A stretch of DNA of 64,000 bases from Variovorax sp. (GCA_017744935.1 JAGIAI010000019.1:18496-82495), one strand, 5' to 3'. Counted from the first letter of the stretch, positions 33,182-46,246 are shown. Notes: generated by a model from the sequence alone, not told the origin. Numbers and translations: made by a program.

Positions 33182-34150
33182 TCAGCCCGATTGCCGGCGG
33201 CCGCGGCCGTACACCAGCAGCATCGAGATGATGACGACACCATAGATGACCTGTCGTCCCATCTCGGGGATCTGCATCACCGAAAGAATCGATTGGAGCA
33301 GGGTGATGAGGATCACCCCGACGACGGTGCCGAGGTACGACCCCTGACCGCCGAGGATGTTGGTGCCGCCCAGCACCACGGCCGCGATGGCCGGCAATTG
33401 GTAGGCGTCGCCCATCGCCTGGTAGGCCTTGGTCGAATAGCCGGTCAGCAGCACGCCGGCAGCCGCCGAGCATGCGCCCGCGATCACGAAGCACAGCAGC
33501 GTGATGCGGCGCGTGTCGATGCCCGAGAGATAAGCTGCGCGCTCTCGGTTACCCACCGCGTAGATTGCGCGGCCGAAGGTCGTGCGATGCAACAGGAACA
33601 TCGTGGCCGCCCCGACGGCGATCCACACCAGCAGCGCGTTCGGGATGCCGAGCAGCGAGCGGCCGGTCGCGATCAGGTGCATCGCGGGCGTGGCGCGGTC
33701 CTGCGGCGCGAAGCCGCCCGTCTGCACCACGATCAGGCCTTGCGCGACGGCGTTGATGCCGAGGGTGAAGATCATCGACGGCACGCGCAGATACGCCACG
33801 CCAATCCCGTTGACCAGCCCCAGCGCCGCGCCGCACAGGATGCCGAACGGAATCGCGATCGCCGCGCCCGCGCCGCCCCACCAGCCCGCGGCGGCGGCCG
33901 ACATCATGCCGCCCCCGGTGACCAGCCACGGCACCGACAGATCGATGCCGCCGAGCAGGATCACCAGCATCGCGCCGGTGGCGATCACGCCGAGGAAGGA
34001 CGCGATCTGCAACTGCAGCAGCAGGTAGTCCGGGGAGAGGAAGTTCTTCGAATAGAGGCTGCCGACCAGCAGCAGCGCGACGGTGCACAGCGCGCCCGCA
34101 ATCACCGGCAGATGGCTCGATCGCTTCAATCGCAATGCCAGCGTGCTCAT
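33182..34150 (-). CDS. Sugar ABC transporter permease, RbsC-like, second
   Basis: A 322-residue inner-membrane permease of the ribose/AI-2 class: about 8-10 membrane segments and the family loop VILLGGIDLSVPW plus VLGGTNILGGQGSYLGT. It begins 8 bases after the first permease gene and pairs with it as a heterodimer. Confidence 0.9.
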   Translation of the reverse strand: MSTLALRLKRSSHLPVIAGALCTVALLLVGSLYSKNFLSPDYLLLQLQIASFLGVIATGAMLVILLGGIDLSVPWLVTGGGMMSAAAAGWWGGAGAAIAIPFGILCGAALGLVNGIGVAYLRVPSMIFTLGINAVAQGLIVVQTGGFAPQDRATPAMHLIATGRSLLGIPNALLVWIAVGAATMFLLHRTTFGRAIYAVGNRERAAYLSGIDTRRITLLCFVIAGACSAAAGVLLTGYSTKAYQAMGDAYQLPAIAAVVLGGTNILGGQGSYLGTVVGVILITLLQSILSVMQIPEMGRQVIYGVVIISMLLVYGRGRRQSG

Positions 34151-34158
34151 CCCGGGCC

Positions 34159-35145
34159 TCACCTGAAGATCTCGAGCCGGTTCGTGACCTTGAGCAGTCG
34201 CAGCGAACCGAAGCTCACTGCCGTCAGCAGGATCACGCCCTGGAACAGGGGCTGCCACAGCGGTTCGAGGTCGAACACGAAAAGCAGGTCGCCAATGGTG
34301 CGCAGCACCAGCGCGCCGAAGATCGATCCGATCGCACTGCCCGAACCGCCGGCCAGCGAGGTCCCGCCGATGACGACTGCGGCAATCGAGTTCAGCGTGT
34401 AGACCCCGCCGATCGCCGACGAGGCTTCGCCCGAATAAGTCACGAAGGTCAGCAGCAGCCCACCGATGGCTGCCAGGAGCCCCGCCAGCGTGTAGGTGAC
34501 GATCTTCGCGCGGCCGATCGCGACGCCGGACATGTAGCTCGCGTTCTCCGAAGAGCCGATCGCCAGAGCCGCGCGCCCGGTCACCGAGCGGCGGTAGGGC
34601 ACCCATACCACCAGCACCACCACAACGAGCACCACCAGCATCGTGGGGATGCCGCCGGGCAGGGCGCCGGTGAGTGCGTCGGCCAGCCCCGCATGCACAT
34701 CGCCACCAGGCACGGGCCGAAGACCCAGCGCGAGGCCGAAGTAGATGATCCCGGTGGCCAGCGTGGTGATGATCGGCTGGAGGCGGCCGTACACGATGAT
34801 GATCCCGTTGATGAAGCCGCACAGCGCACCAGTCGCCAGCACGGCGACCACGCCAAGGCCGGCCTGCAGCGGCGTGCCGATCACGAGATGCGAAGCCATG
34901 CAGTTCGCGAGCACGAAGACCATGCCCACCGAGAGATCGATGCCCGCGGTCAGCACGGGCAGCGTCTGCGCCATCGCGACGATCGCGAGCAGCACGCCCT
35001 TGTTGGCGGCAGTGGTCAGCACCGGCGTGCTCCAGCCGACCGGATGCTTGGCGATATAGAGCGCGAAGATCAGGACGAACATCGTCGCGGTCGCGAACAC
35101 CGCGCGGTGCTCGCGCAGGTGGAAGCGCCAGTCGGCATGCATCAT
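34159..35145 (-). CDS. Sugar ABC transporter permease, RbsC-like, first
   Basis: A 328-residue permease with LPVLTAGIDLSVGMVF and AVVIGGTSLAGGSGSAIGS, the RbsC-family landmarks, and about 9 membrane segments. Its ATG at 35145 overlaps the ATPase stop by 4 bases, so the two are translationally coupled. Confidence 0.9.
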   Translation of the reverse strand: MMHADWRFHLREHRAVFATATMFVLIFALYIAKHPVGWSTPVLTTAANKGVLLAIVAMAQTLPVLTAGIDLSVGMVFVLANCMASHLVIGTPLQAGLGVVAVLATGALCGFINGIIIVYGRLQPIITTLATGIIYFGLALGLRPVPGGDVHAGLADALTGALPGGIPTMLVVLVVVVLVVWVPYRRSVTGRAALAIGSSENASYMSGVAIGRAKIVTYTLAGLLAAIGGLLLTFVTYSGEASSAIGGVYTLNSIAAVVIGGTSLAGGSGSAIGSIFGALVLRTIGDLLFVFDLEPLWQPLFQGVILLTAVSFGSLRLLKVTNRLEIFR

Positions 35146-36662
35146 GCGGCGGCCTGCTGAAGGTTGAGGGCGCTCGACACCAGCGCCCGTTCGGTGAGTT
35201 CCGCGCCGGCCAGCCAGCGCACGATGCGCCCGTCGTAGAACACGGCCACGCGGTCGCAGCAGCCGATCAGCTCTGCGTAGTCGGTCGAATAGAGCATCAC
35301 CGCCGCGCCTTCGTCGGCCAGTGTGCGCACCAGCGCGTAGATCTCCTGCTTGGTGCCGACGTCGATGCCGCGCGTCGGATCGTTCAGCAGCAGGATGCGC
35401 GGCGCGTTGATCAGCCACTTGCCGATCACTACTTTCTGCTGGTTGCCGCCCGACAGCGTGCCGACCGCATCGCTGGTGTCCGGTGCCTTGATCGACAGCC
35501 GGCGCACGATCTGCGAGACCGCCTGCATCTCGTCCGCCGTGACGAGCACGCCCGCGCGGCTGAGCCGGTCGAGCGCGGCGAGGCTCAGGTTGTCCTTCAC
35601 CGACATCGGCAGCATCAGGCCGTCGGTCTTGCGGTCTTCAGGCACCAATGCAATGCCGTAGCGCATGCTCTTGGCCTGTCTGGGATCGCGCACCGACGCA
35701 GGCTTGCCCTGGAGGCGCACTTCACCGCTCACGCCGCGCAGCACGCCGAAGAGGGAAAGGAAGAACTCGCGCTGGCCCTGGCCGTCAAGTCCGCCCAGCC
35801 CGACGATCTCGCCTGGCCATACCGCCATGTCGATGTCGTGCAGCCGGCTGTTCCACGAGAGGCCGCGCGTCTCCAGCGCGGGTGCGCCGCCCGCATCAGT
35901 GGCACGCGGCGGCGGCTTGGGTGGAAAGGCATGCGCGATGTCGCGGCCGATCATCATCTCGATGGTTTCCGCGTCACTCCGGGTGCCGGCCTCGAAGGTC
36001 GCGACATGGCTGCCGTTGCGGAACACCGAGCAGTCGTCGGCCAACTCGGCGATCTCCTTCATGCGGTGCGAGATGTAGATGATCGCGAGGCCTTCGCTGC
36101 GCAGGCGCTTCAGCAGCGAGAACACGCGCTCCACATCCGCCGTGGTCAGCGCAGAGGTCGCCTCGTCGAGGATCAGGATCTTCGGGTCGCGCGCAAGCGC
36201 TTTCGCGATCTCGACCATCTGCCGGCGCGACAGCGTCAGGCTTTCGACTGGCGCGAGCGGGTGGATGTCCTCGGCGCCCGCACGCGCCAGTGCGGCCTCG
36301 GCGATGCGACGCTGCGCCTTGCGGTCGATCAGCCCGTATTTGCGTGGCGGATTGGTGATACAGATGTTGTCAGCCACGCTCAGGTCCGGCATCAGCGAAA
36401 GCTCCTGGAAGATGCACGCGATGCCGGCTGCGACTGCTTCCTGCGGATGCGAGAAGCGGCGCTCGGTGCCTTCCAGCACGATGCGACCTTCGTCGGGCCG
36501 CACCACGCCGGCCATGATCTTGATCAGCGTCGACTTGCCCGCGCCGTTCTCGCCGAGCACCGCATGAATGCGTCCCGGCGCGCAGGCGAAGCTGGCGCGC
36601 TCCAGCGCGCGCACCCCGCCATAGCGCTTGGAGACGTCGACCAGCCGCAGGATCGGTTCCAA
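35142..36662 (-). CDS. Sugar ABC transporter ATPase, RbsA-like double cassette
   Basis: About 506 residues with two nucleotide-binding halves: Walker A GENGAGKST near the start, signature LSRRQMVEIAKAL, Walker B ILILDEATSAL; in the second half the Walker A region is replaced by GLGGLDGQGQREF and the signature is LSGGNQQKVVIGKWL, as in RbsA/MglA proteins. No ATG lies in a sensible position. The frame continues upstream into the binding-protein gene, so translation probably starts at TTG 36662, 12 bases after that stop codon, or at a rarer start just upstream. Confidence 0.85.
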   Translation of the reverse strand: MEPILRLVDVSKRYGGVRALERASFACAPGRIHAVLGENGAGKSTLIKIMAGVVRPDEGRIVLEGTERRFSHPQEAVAAGIACIFQELSLMPDLSVADNICITNPPRKYGLIDRKAQRRIAEAALARAGAEDIHPLAPVESLTLSRRQMVEIAKALARDPKILILDEATSALTTADVERVFSLLKRLRSEGLAIIYISHRMKEIAELADDCSVFRNGSHVATFEAGTRSDAETIEMMIGRDIAHAFPPKPPPRATDAGGAPALETRGLSWNSRLHDIDMAVWPGEIVGLGGLDGQGQREFFLSLFGVLRGVSGEVRLQGKPASVRDPRQAKSMRYGIALVPEDRKTDGLMLPMSVKDNLSLAALDRLSRAGVLVTADEMQAVSQIVRRLSIKAPDTSDAVGTLSGGNQQKVVIGKWLINAPRILLLNDPTRGIDVGTKQEIYALVRTLADEGAAVMLYSTDYAELIGCCDRVAVFYDGRIVRWLAGAELTERALVSSALNLQQAAA

Positions 36663-36673
36663 AGCCGGAACGG

Positions 36674-37795
36674 TCAGTTGTTCTTCTCGTCCTTCGACAT
36701 GATGTCCGTCGCCTTGAGATTCACGTCGCAGGGCGGGAAATCGTTCGTGGTGAAGAAGTTGTCGGTGAGGTCGGGGAAGTAGTTCTCGCCGGCCTTGAAG
36801 TTCGGATGCGTCGCCATCGGGATCGGCACCGAGATCATCTGCGGCATCACTTTGCCCTGCAGCGCGGCCACGGCAGCCTTCATCGAGATCGCGACGAGGC
36901 CGGGCGACTGGCCGAGCGAAGCGCACACCAGGCCTTCCTTTGCATGCTCCACGCACAGCTTGCGGAAGCCGTTCTCGGCCTCGCCCGCGACCGGGATCAT
37001 CTTGTGCTTGGCGTCGATCAGCGCGCGCACCGCGCCGGTGGAGCCGCCCTGCACGAACATGCCGTCGAAGTTCTTGTGCACCGCCACCGCATCGGCGACG
37101 GCCTTCTGTGCCGTGCCGTCGTCCCAGTTACCAACGACCTCGACCACCTCGAACTTGTTGCCCGGGGCTTCCACGACCTTGCGGAAGCCAAGGTGACGAT
37201 CGCGGTCCACCGAGTTGCCCGGCACGCCACGCACTTCGAGCAGCTTGCCGCTCTTGCTCGGGATGTTCTTCACCACCCATTCGCCGGACTGCTGGCCCAT
37301 GGCGAGCTGGTCCTCGTTGACCATCATCACCTGGTCGCTGTCGAGCACGTTGTCGAAGGGCACGACGACCACGCCGGCCGCGTTCGCGCGCTTGATCACC
37401 GGCGCAAAGGCAGTCGGGTTGACCGCGATCGTCACGATCGCGTCGTAGCCGGAGTTGATGAAGTTGTCGATTGCAGCGATCTGCGCCGCGACGTCGGTGC
37501 CGGTCGAGACGATCTTGAACTCCTTGATGTTGGACTTCATCTCCGGCGTCGCCGCGTAGGCCTTCGCCATCTTGATCATCTGGATGCGCCAGGTGTTGCC
37601 CACGAAGCCATTGGCCAGCGCGATGCGGTACGGGCCTTTCTTGGCCGGCCACTGGAAGTACTTGGTGTTGGCGTCCCAGGGCTTGAAGCAGGCGGGGTTC
37701 TCGCCCGGGCCGCTGACCACCGAGGGGCCGGCCGCCATGGCGGATGCGGCGACGAATGCCGCTGCCGCGGCGACGATGCGGGTGCGAAAGATCAT
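36674..37795 (-). CDS. Periplasmic sugar-binding protein of the RbsB type
   Basis: A 373-residue exported binding protein: signal peptide with IVAAAAAFVAASAMAA, then a type I periplasmic fold (IALANGFVGNTWRIQMIKMAKAYA, AIDNFINSGYDAIVTIAVNPTAF, VVVPFDNVLDSDQ, VPVAGEAENGFRKL). First gene of the operon with ATPase, two permeases and lactonase. A ligand cannot be read from sequence; pentoses, galactose and related sugars are handled by this class. Confidence 0.9.
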   Translation of the reverse strand: MIFRTRIVAAAAAFVAASAMAAGPSVVSGPGENPACFKPWDANTKYFQWPAKKGPYRIALANGFVGNTWRIQMIKMAKAYAATPEMKSNIKEFKIVSTGTDVAAQIAAIDNFINSGYDAIVTIAVNPTAFAPVIKRANAAGVVVVPFDNVLDSDQVMMVNEDQLAMGQQSGEWVVKNIPSKSGKLLEVRGVPGNSVDRDRHLGFRKVVEAPGNKFEVVEVVGNWDDGTAQKAVADAVAVHKNFDGMFVQGGSTGAVRALIDAKHKMIPVAGEAENGFRKLCVEHAKEGLVCASLGQSPGLVAISMKAAVAALQGKVMPQMISVPIPMATHPNFKAGENYFPDLTDNFFTTNDFPPCDVNLKATDIMSKDEKNN

Positions 37796-38051
37796 TGCTG
37801 TCTCCTTGTTCTGGACGTGGGGCCCGCCTGAACGTGACCGCCCAAGGGGCGAAAACAATGCCGCACACCTGCACATCGTCCTCTGGGCAGGTTGCCCGAT
37901 CATCATACAAATCAGGGTTTGCGCCGGCCGCTTGGGAATTACCCTTGCCGTATTGGCCTGCTCGCACACGGCGTATCCCGCGCGCCACGAGTTCATCGCG
38001 CGCTACGTCGCGCGGGGCTGATCGTCAGGGTGCTTGCGGCAGAATCGAAAG

Positions 38052-39023
38052 ATGAAGAAATTTCCGGTGGAGGCGAGCCTTCTTCTCGTCGATGACGATC
38101 CCAGCATCATCCAGGTGCTGAGTCGGATACTTTCTGATTACTCCACCCTTCGATTCGCCACCAGCGGTGCCGACGCACTGCAACTGAGCAAAGAGGCGAC
38201 GCCCGATCTGATCCTGCTCGACGCGCAGATGGGCGACATGAGCGGCCTCCAGGTCTGCGAGGCGCTCAAGGCCGATCCCTCGCTGGTCGACGTACCGGTG
38301 ATCTTCGTCAGCAGCCACCAGGAATCCGAGCTCGAAGTCGCGGTGCTGCAGATGGGCGCGGTGGATTTCATCCGCAAGCCGTTCAACGCGCAGCAGGTGC
38401 TCGCGCGGGTCAATACGCAGCTCAAGCTCAAGCGGCTGTCGGACGACTTGCGGCGGCTGTCGCGCGTCGACGGCCTCACCGGGCTGGCGAACGAAGCTGC
38501 CTACGCCGAGACCCTAGCGCGCGAGAGCGCCCGCGCGACGGAGGCAGGGCAGTCCATTTCAATCGTGCGGGTTGAGGTCGACTTCTTCCAGTCCTTCGAG
38601 GCGCTCTACGACCGCAAGGCGACCGACGCCTGCCTCGCGGCTGTCGGCGATGCGCTGCGCCGCAGCATGCGCCGGCCAGGCGATGTCGCGGCGCGACTCG
38701 ATCGCGAGCGTTTCGCGATGGTTCTGCCCGACACGTCCGCCGACGATGCGCTGCATGTGGCCAACCGCGTGCTGCGTGCGGTGGAGACGCTCGACATCGG
38801 CCACCAGGGGTCCACGGTTTCGCGCCACGTGACCTGCAGCGCGGGCGTGGCCTCCCTTGACGCGGCCCGACGCGACGAACTGGCTGCAGCAGGCGTCGAC
38901 GCAATCGAGGCGCTGGCTGCAGCGGCCGCGAAGGCGCTCGACACGGCGATCGCAGCCGGCCGGGCACAGGCCGCGATCGCGGCTCCCGATGCAGCGCCGG
39001 CGCCCGTCGCCGACGCAGGCTGA
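38052..39023 (+). CDS. Response regulator with degenerate GGDEF domain
   Basis: A 323-residue protein. Residues 8-125 are a receiver domain with LLVDDD, phospho-acceptor D57 (LILLDAQMG) and the conserved Lys in FIRKPF. Residues 140-305 follow the GGDEF fold (RVDGLTGLANEAAYAETL), but the active-site loop reads LDRER instead of GGDEF, so diguanylate cyclase activity is unlikely. The C-terminal tail is Ala/Pro-rich. It lies 8 bases before the hybrid kinase, so the two probably work together. Confidence 0.8.
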   Translation: MKKFPVEASLLLVDDDPSIIQVLSRILSDYSTLRFATSGADALQLSKEATPDLILLDAQMGDMSGLQVCEALKADPSLVDVPVIFVSSHQESELEVAVLQMGAVDFIRKPFNAQQVLARVNTQLKLKRLSDDLRRLSRVDGLTGLANEAAYAETLARESARATEAGQSISIVRVEVDFFQSFEALYDRKATDACLAAVGDALRRSMRRPGDVAARLDRERFAMVLPDTSADDALHVANRVLRAVETLDIGHQGSTVSRHVTCSAGVASLDAARRDELAAAGVDAIEALAAAAAKALDTAIAAGRAQAAIAAPDAAPAPVADAG

Positions 39024-39031
39024 ACAGTCCC

Positions 39032-42000
39032 GTGGGGATTCGTGAGTTCGCGCGGTCCCTGGTCTGGCTGATCGTCGGCCTTTGCGGCGCAGTGGGCGCC
39101 GCGCTGCTGCAGTCCCAACACAACGAGTCGCTGGCGAAAGAGCGCTTTGACGCGCTCGTGCGGCGTGCAGTCGAACAACTCGCCGCCCGCATGAAAAGCT
39201 ACGAGACCGGCCTGCGCAGCACGCGCGGCGCGGTTATCGCCGCAGGCGGGGAGAGCGGCATCACCCGCTTGCGGTTCGCCCAGTTCATGGCTTCGCGCGA
39301 TATCGAGCGCGAGTTCCCCGGGTCGGGTGGATTCGGCTACATCCGGCGCGTGCCCGTCGGGCAGGAAGCCGCCTTCGTTGCCGCGGCACGGCTCGACGGC
39401 AAGCCCGATTTCCGCGTCCATCAGCTCGGCCCCAACGATGGCGAGCGCTTCGTCGTCCAGTATTTCGAGCCGGGCGATTCGACCAGCCCCGCCATCGGCC
39501 TCGACCTGGCTTCGGAACCGAAGCGCCGCGCGGCGGTGGAACGCGCAACGAAAAGCGGCGAGACCACGATCACCGCGCCGATCACGCTGGTGCAGTCGGA
39601 GGCCGACAGCGTCAGGTTGCGATCGGTGCTGATGCTGCTGCCGATCTATCGCGCCGAGGCGCAGCTCGGCAGGCTCCAGCAGCGGCAGCGCAAGTCGTCG
39701 GCGGCGCGCGGCACGCCCGACGATGTCTTCGGCTGGGCCTATACGCCGCTTCGCATCGACGAAGTGCTCAAGGGTTTCGATTTTCAGGACGGCGAGTTTG
39801 CGATGTCGCTGGTCGATGCGACGCCCGGCGCATCCCGCGAACGCTTCTTCAGGTCGCCGCGGCAGCTGGACGCTCAGCAGACCGACTACGAGGCCACGCT
39901 GCCGCTGGCGTTGTTTGGACGAACCTGGCAGGTCGAGATCATTTCGCAGCCGCGATTCATCAACCAGCTCAACCTGCGCAGCCCGTGGGCGATCTTTCTG
40001 ATTGGTTCGCTGCTCGCATTGCTGTTCGCGCTGCTGTCGTTCGTCGAACAGGTCACCCAGCGCCGCAAGGAGCGCGAAGGCGAGCAGCGATCGCGCCTCG
40101 CGGCCATCGTGACCAGTTCCAACGACGCGGTCATCGGTTGCCGGCTCGACGGCCGGATCACCGATTGGAACGCGGCGGCCGCGAAGATCTTCGGCTACAG
40201 CGCAGAAGAAGTGCAGGGGCAGACGCTGCAGTCGCTGCTGCTGCCACCCGACTACGTGCAGGAAGAGGAAACGCTGCTGCGGCACATCGCCGATGGCAAG
40301 TCGGTTGCCGCGTTCGAGACCTTCCGGCGGCATCGCGACGGTTCGCCAGTGGCAGTTTCGGTGGCTGCGGCGCCGATCCGCTCGGCCGATGGGCGTGTCA
40401 TCGGTGTGGCCGAGACGATGCGCGACATCACGCACGAGAAGGCCACCAAGGCGCACATCCTCGAACTGAACGCCACGCTCGAGCATCAGGTGCAGGAGCG
40501 CACCGCGGAGCTGGCTGCGCTGTCGCAGCGCGAGCGCGCGATCCTCGAAGGGGCGGCCAGCGCCATCATCGCGACCGACGTGCGCGGCGTGGTGACGTTG
40601 TTCAATCCAGCCGCGGAGGCCTTGCTCGGCTACACGGCCGCAGAGGTCGTCGACCGCATGGAGATGAACAGCTTCCACGATGCGTTCGAAGTCCACGGCC
40701 GAACGATGGCGCTGACGACCGAGATGGGCCGTCCGCTGCAAGCCGGGGAAGTCTTCGCGCCGGCGCCGGGCACCGGACGTGCGCAGGCCCGGGAGTGGAC
40801 CTATGTCCGAAAGGACGGCCGCCGCGTCCCGGTGCACCTGAACGTGAGTCCGCTGCGCGATGTGGAAGGCACGGTAGTCGGCTTCATCGCGATCGCGGCC
40901 GATCTCTCGGAACGCAAGGTGGCGGAGCATCGACTGCGTTCGAACGAGCGCTTCATGCGGATCGTGACGGACAACATTCCTGGCGTGGTGGCCTACTGGA
41001 CGCCGGACTTGCGTTGCACCTTCGCCAACAACGCGCACGAGCGCTGGCTCGGTCGCAAGTCCGCGGAGATGGCCGGCATCACGATGGAGGAGCTCCTCGG
41101 GCCGGTGCGCCTCGGCGAGAACCAGCCGCTGATCCGCGCGGTGCTGGCCGGCGAGGACCAGCGCGTGATGCGCACCCGCACGATGACCGATGGCACCGTC
41201 GTGCACTACTGGCTGCACTTCATCCCCGACCGCGACGACGCGGGCATCGTGCAGGGCTTCATCACCGTGGCGGTGGATGTGACCGACATGCGCGAGGCGC
41301 AGGCGCAGCTCGAGCAGCTCAACGAGGCGCTCAATGAGCGCAGCGCGCAGGCGGAATCGGCGAGCCGCGCCAAGAGCGAATTCCTCGCGAACATGAGCCA
41401 CGAGATCCGCTCGCCCCTCAACACGGTGCTGGGGCTGGCCTACCTGCTGCGCCAGACCGAGCTCGACGAACGCCAACGTGAATTGCTCAAGCGGATCCAG
41501 ACCGCCAGCACGGCATTGCTCGGCGTCATCAACGACATCCTCGACATCTCGAAGATCGAGGCGGGCGAGATGGTGATCGACGAGACCGAGTTCGGCCTGC
41601 GCGAGCTGCTCGAAGGCGTGATCGAGATGGCCGGAGTCGTGGCCAACAACAAGGACATCGCGCTGCGTCTCGATGCGGAAGAAGACCTGCCGCACCGGCT
41701 TCGCGGCGACGTCACACGCATCCGGCAGATTCTGGTGAATCTGCTGAGCAACGCGGTCAAGTTCACCGCGAAAGGCTCGGTCCGCCTGAACGTTCGGGCG
41801 GTGGCGCGCGACGAACATCACGTACGGCTGCGCCTGGCGGTGACGGACACGGGCATTGGCATCGAGCCCGCGCTGCTCGACCGCCTGTTCACCCCCTTCA
41901 CGCAGGCCGATTCATCGACGACGCGCCGCTTCGGCGGCACCGGGCTGGGCTTGTCCATCGTCAGGCAACTCGCCGAGCTGATGGGTGGCGAGATCGGCGT

Positions 42001-43159
42001 GAACAGCACGCCAGGCGCGGGCAGCGAGTTCTGGGTCGTCCTGCCGCTCGGCATTGCCAGCGACGACGAAGCGTTCCCGATGCTCGACGAACTGCATCCT
42101 GCCCGACGGCTGGAGGATGTTCGTGTGCTCGTGGTCGACGACAGCCAGATCAACCTCGACGTGTGCCGCCACATCCTCGAGAGCGAGGGTGCCCGGGTGA
42201 GCCTTGCGTCCGACGGCGCCGAGGCGGTCGGGCGCTTGCGCGCCGCGCCCGGTGCCTTCGATGCGGTGCTGATGGACGTCCACATGCCCGTGCTTGACGG
42301 CAACGAGGCGACGCGCCGCATCCGCGGTGAACTTGGGTTGCGCGACCTGCCCGTGATCGCCCTGACCGCGAGCGCGCTGGTCTCCGAGCGCGACCGCGCG
42401 CTGGACGCCGGCATGACGGACTTCATCAGCAAGCCCTTCGAGGTCGAAGCGCTGATTCGCACTGTGCGCCGCTGCGTCGCGCGCGTGCGGGGCGAACAGC
42501 CCGCTGCATCCGGCGAACCGACCCCGGCTCGTGGGCAACTGCCGCACGATTGGCCTCGAATCGAAGGCATCGACGCGGCGGATGCCTTTGCACGACTGGT
42601 GGGCGACAAGGTGCTGCTGCTCAGCGTGCTGCGTGGGCTTCTGAACGAATACGGCGACTTGGCCGCCAGTACACCGGCGCTGGAGGAGCGCGGCGCGGAC
42701 GACGCCCTCCGTGCGCGCTTGCACAAGCTGCAGGGCAGCGCGGGCGTGATCGGTGCCCGGGAAGTCCGGCAGGCGGCGCTTGACGGCGAAACGGCGCTGA
42801 AAGCTGGCGATCGGGCCGCGAGCGAGGGGGCACTGCATGCGCTGAGTGCGGCGCTGCAAACGCTCGAAACATCGGCTCGCACGTGGCTTTTTGCGCCAGT
42901 GGACCCACAGGAATCGCAAGAAGCGTCGACGCTCGACCCTCAAGGGCTCGCCTTGCTGGTCGATGCGCTCGACCGGCAGGATTTGGCCGCCATGCCCTGG
43001 TTCGAGGAACTCGGCCCCGCACTACGTGGTGCGCTCGGCGAAGAGCGCTTTGCGGAACTCGACGTCGCGGTCCGATCGCTCCAGTTCCGCCGCGCCGGGG
43101 CGTTGCTGCGCGACGCATCGCTGGTCAACGACGCAGAAGCAGCCTCGCGTACACCGTGA
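39032..43159 (+). CDS. Hybrid histidine kinase: CHASE, three PAS, HisKA, HATPase, REC, HPt
   Basis: A 1,375-residue membrane kinase beginning at GTG 39032. Order: TM helix (about 9-26), periplasmic CHASE sensor (about 45-315), TM (about 323-345), PAS domains (about 355-470, 500-625, 635-760), HisKA with H790 (NMSHEIRSPLN), HATPase with GTGLGLSIVRQL, receiver with D1082 (AVLMDVHMP), and an HPt domain with H1231 (HKLQGSAG). CHASE sensors detect small extracellular ligands. The full phosphorelay could end in the receiver of the upstream gene or elsewhere. Its 3' end overlaps the convergent DUF2784 gene by 35 bases. Confidence 0.9.
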   Translation: MGIREFARSLVWLIVGLCGAVGAALLQSQHNESLAKERFDALVRRAVEQLAARMKSYETGLRSTRGAVIAAGGESGITRLRFAQFMASRDIEREFPGSGGFGYIRRVPVGQEAAFVAAARLDGKPDFRVHQLGPNDGERFVVQYFEPGDSTSPAIGLDLASEPKRRAAVERATKSGETTITAPITLVQSEADSVRLRSVLMLLPIYRAEAQLGRLQQRQRKSSAARGTPDDVFGWAYTPLRIDEVLKGFDFQDGEFAMSLVDATPGASRERFFRSPRQLDAQQTDYEATLPLALFGRTWQVEIISQPRFINQLNLRSPWAIFLIGSLLALLFALLSFVEQVTQRRKEREGEQRSRLAAIVTSSNDAVIGCRLDGRITDWNAAAAKIFGYSAEEVQGQTLQSLLLPPDYVQEEETLLRHIADGKSVAAFETFRRHRDGSPVAVSVAAAPIRSADGRVIGVAETMRDITHEKATKAHILELNATLEHQVQERTAELAALSQRERAILEGAASAIIATDVRGVVTLFNPAAEALLGYTAAEVVDRMEMNSFHDAFEVHGRTMALTTEMGRPLQAGEVFAPAPGTGRAQAREWTYVRKDGRRVPVHLNVSPLRDVEGTVVGFIAIAADLSERKVAEHRLRSNERFMRIVTDNIPGVVAYWTPDLRCTFANNAHERWLGRKSAEMAGITMEELLGPVRLGENQPLIRAVLAGEDQRVMRTRTMTDGTVVHYWLHFIPDRDDAGIVQGFITVAVDVTDMREAQAQLEQLNEALNERSAQAESASRAKSEFLANMSHEIRSPLNTVLGLAYLLRQTELDERQRELLKRIQTASTALLGVINDILDISKIEAGEMVIDETEFGLRELLEGVIEMAGVVANNKDIALRLDAEEDLPHRLRGDVTRIRQILVNLLSNAVKFTAKGSVRLNVRAVARDEHHVRLRLAVTDTGIGIEPALLDRLFTPFTQADSSTTRRFGGTGLGLSIVRQLAELMGGEIGVNSTPGAGSEFWVVLPLGIASDDEAFPMLDELHPARRLEDVRVLVVDDSQINLDVCRHILESEGARVSLASDGAEAVGRLRAAPGAFDAVLMDVHMPVLDGNEATRRIRGELGLRDLPVIALTASALVSERDRALDAGMTDFISKPFEVEALIRTVRRCVARVRGEQPAASGEPTPARGQLPHDWPRIEGIDAADAFARLVGDKVLLLSVLRGLLNEYGDLAASTPALEERGADDALRARLHKLQGSAGVIGAREVRQAALDGETALKAGDRAASEGALHALSAALQTLETSARTWLFAPVDPQESQEASTLDPQGLALLVDALDRQDLAAMPWFEELGPALRGALGEERFAELDVAVRSLQFRRAGALLRDASLVNDAEAASRTP

Positions 43160-43481
43160 GGTTGAGCAGCGCGACGAACGCGCCCAGCCCGATCTGCACG
43201 CCCCGGGTGAGTCCCTCGGGATAAATCGCCGCGAGCAGGTAGTGCTCGATGAAGCCGCCGCCGTAACCCGCCAGACCGGCCGCCCGGCGGAATTCGTTCT
43301 CCAGCGGGGTGAGCGGGCAGATCCCGCCCGACCATTCGATCCAGATCGCCCACGCGACGGCCGGCAGGTGCAGCCATGCGAGCCGTGGCCAGCGCCAGAC
43401 CGCCGCGCCGCCCATCAGCACGAAGAGGATGAAAGCGCCGTGCAGTACCAGCACGCCGTCGGCCAGGATGCGGTGAAGCAT
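43125..43481 (-). CDS. DUF2784 family small membrane protein
   Basis: A 118-residue protein with about three membrane segments (10-25, 38-50, 95-112) and the family's conserved block [30 protein letters not shown], of which only the first part is needed to recognise it. Function unknown. It is divergent from alaS, with a shared 128-base promoter gap. Confidence 0.85.
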   Translation of the reverse strand: MLHRILADGVLVLHGAFILFVLMGGAAVWRWPRLAWLHLPAVAWAIWIEWSGGICPLTPLENEFRRAAGLAGYGGGFIEHYLLAAIYPEGLTRGVQIGLGAFVALLNLTVYARLLLRR

Positions 43482-43609
43482 GGGGTGGGATTCTTCCCCA
43501 AACCTATAATCGAATGTTCAAGCAGATCAAGCAGTTAGGTGGGTTCGATGCGGGGCGCTGCGCGCCACCTTCACGACGCAGACCGCCTCTGCAACAAGCC
43601 AATTCCAAG

Positions 43610-46242
<2,633 letters not shown>

Positions 46243-46246
<4 letters not shown>

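Noticed and set aside
38606..41821. A 1,071-codon open frame on the minus strand
   Set aside because: It is wholly antisense to the hybrid kinase and response regulator, which show complete domain motifs; the frame is open because of GC-biased codon use.
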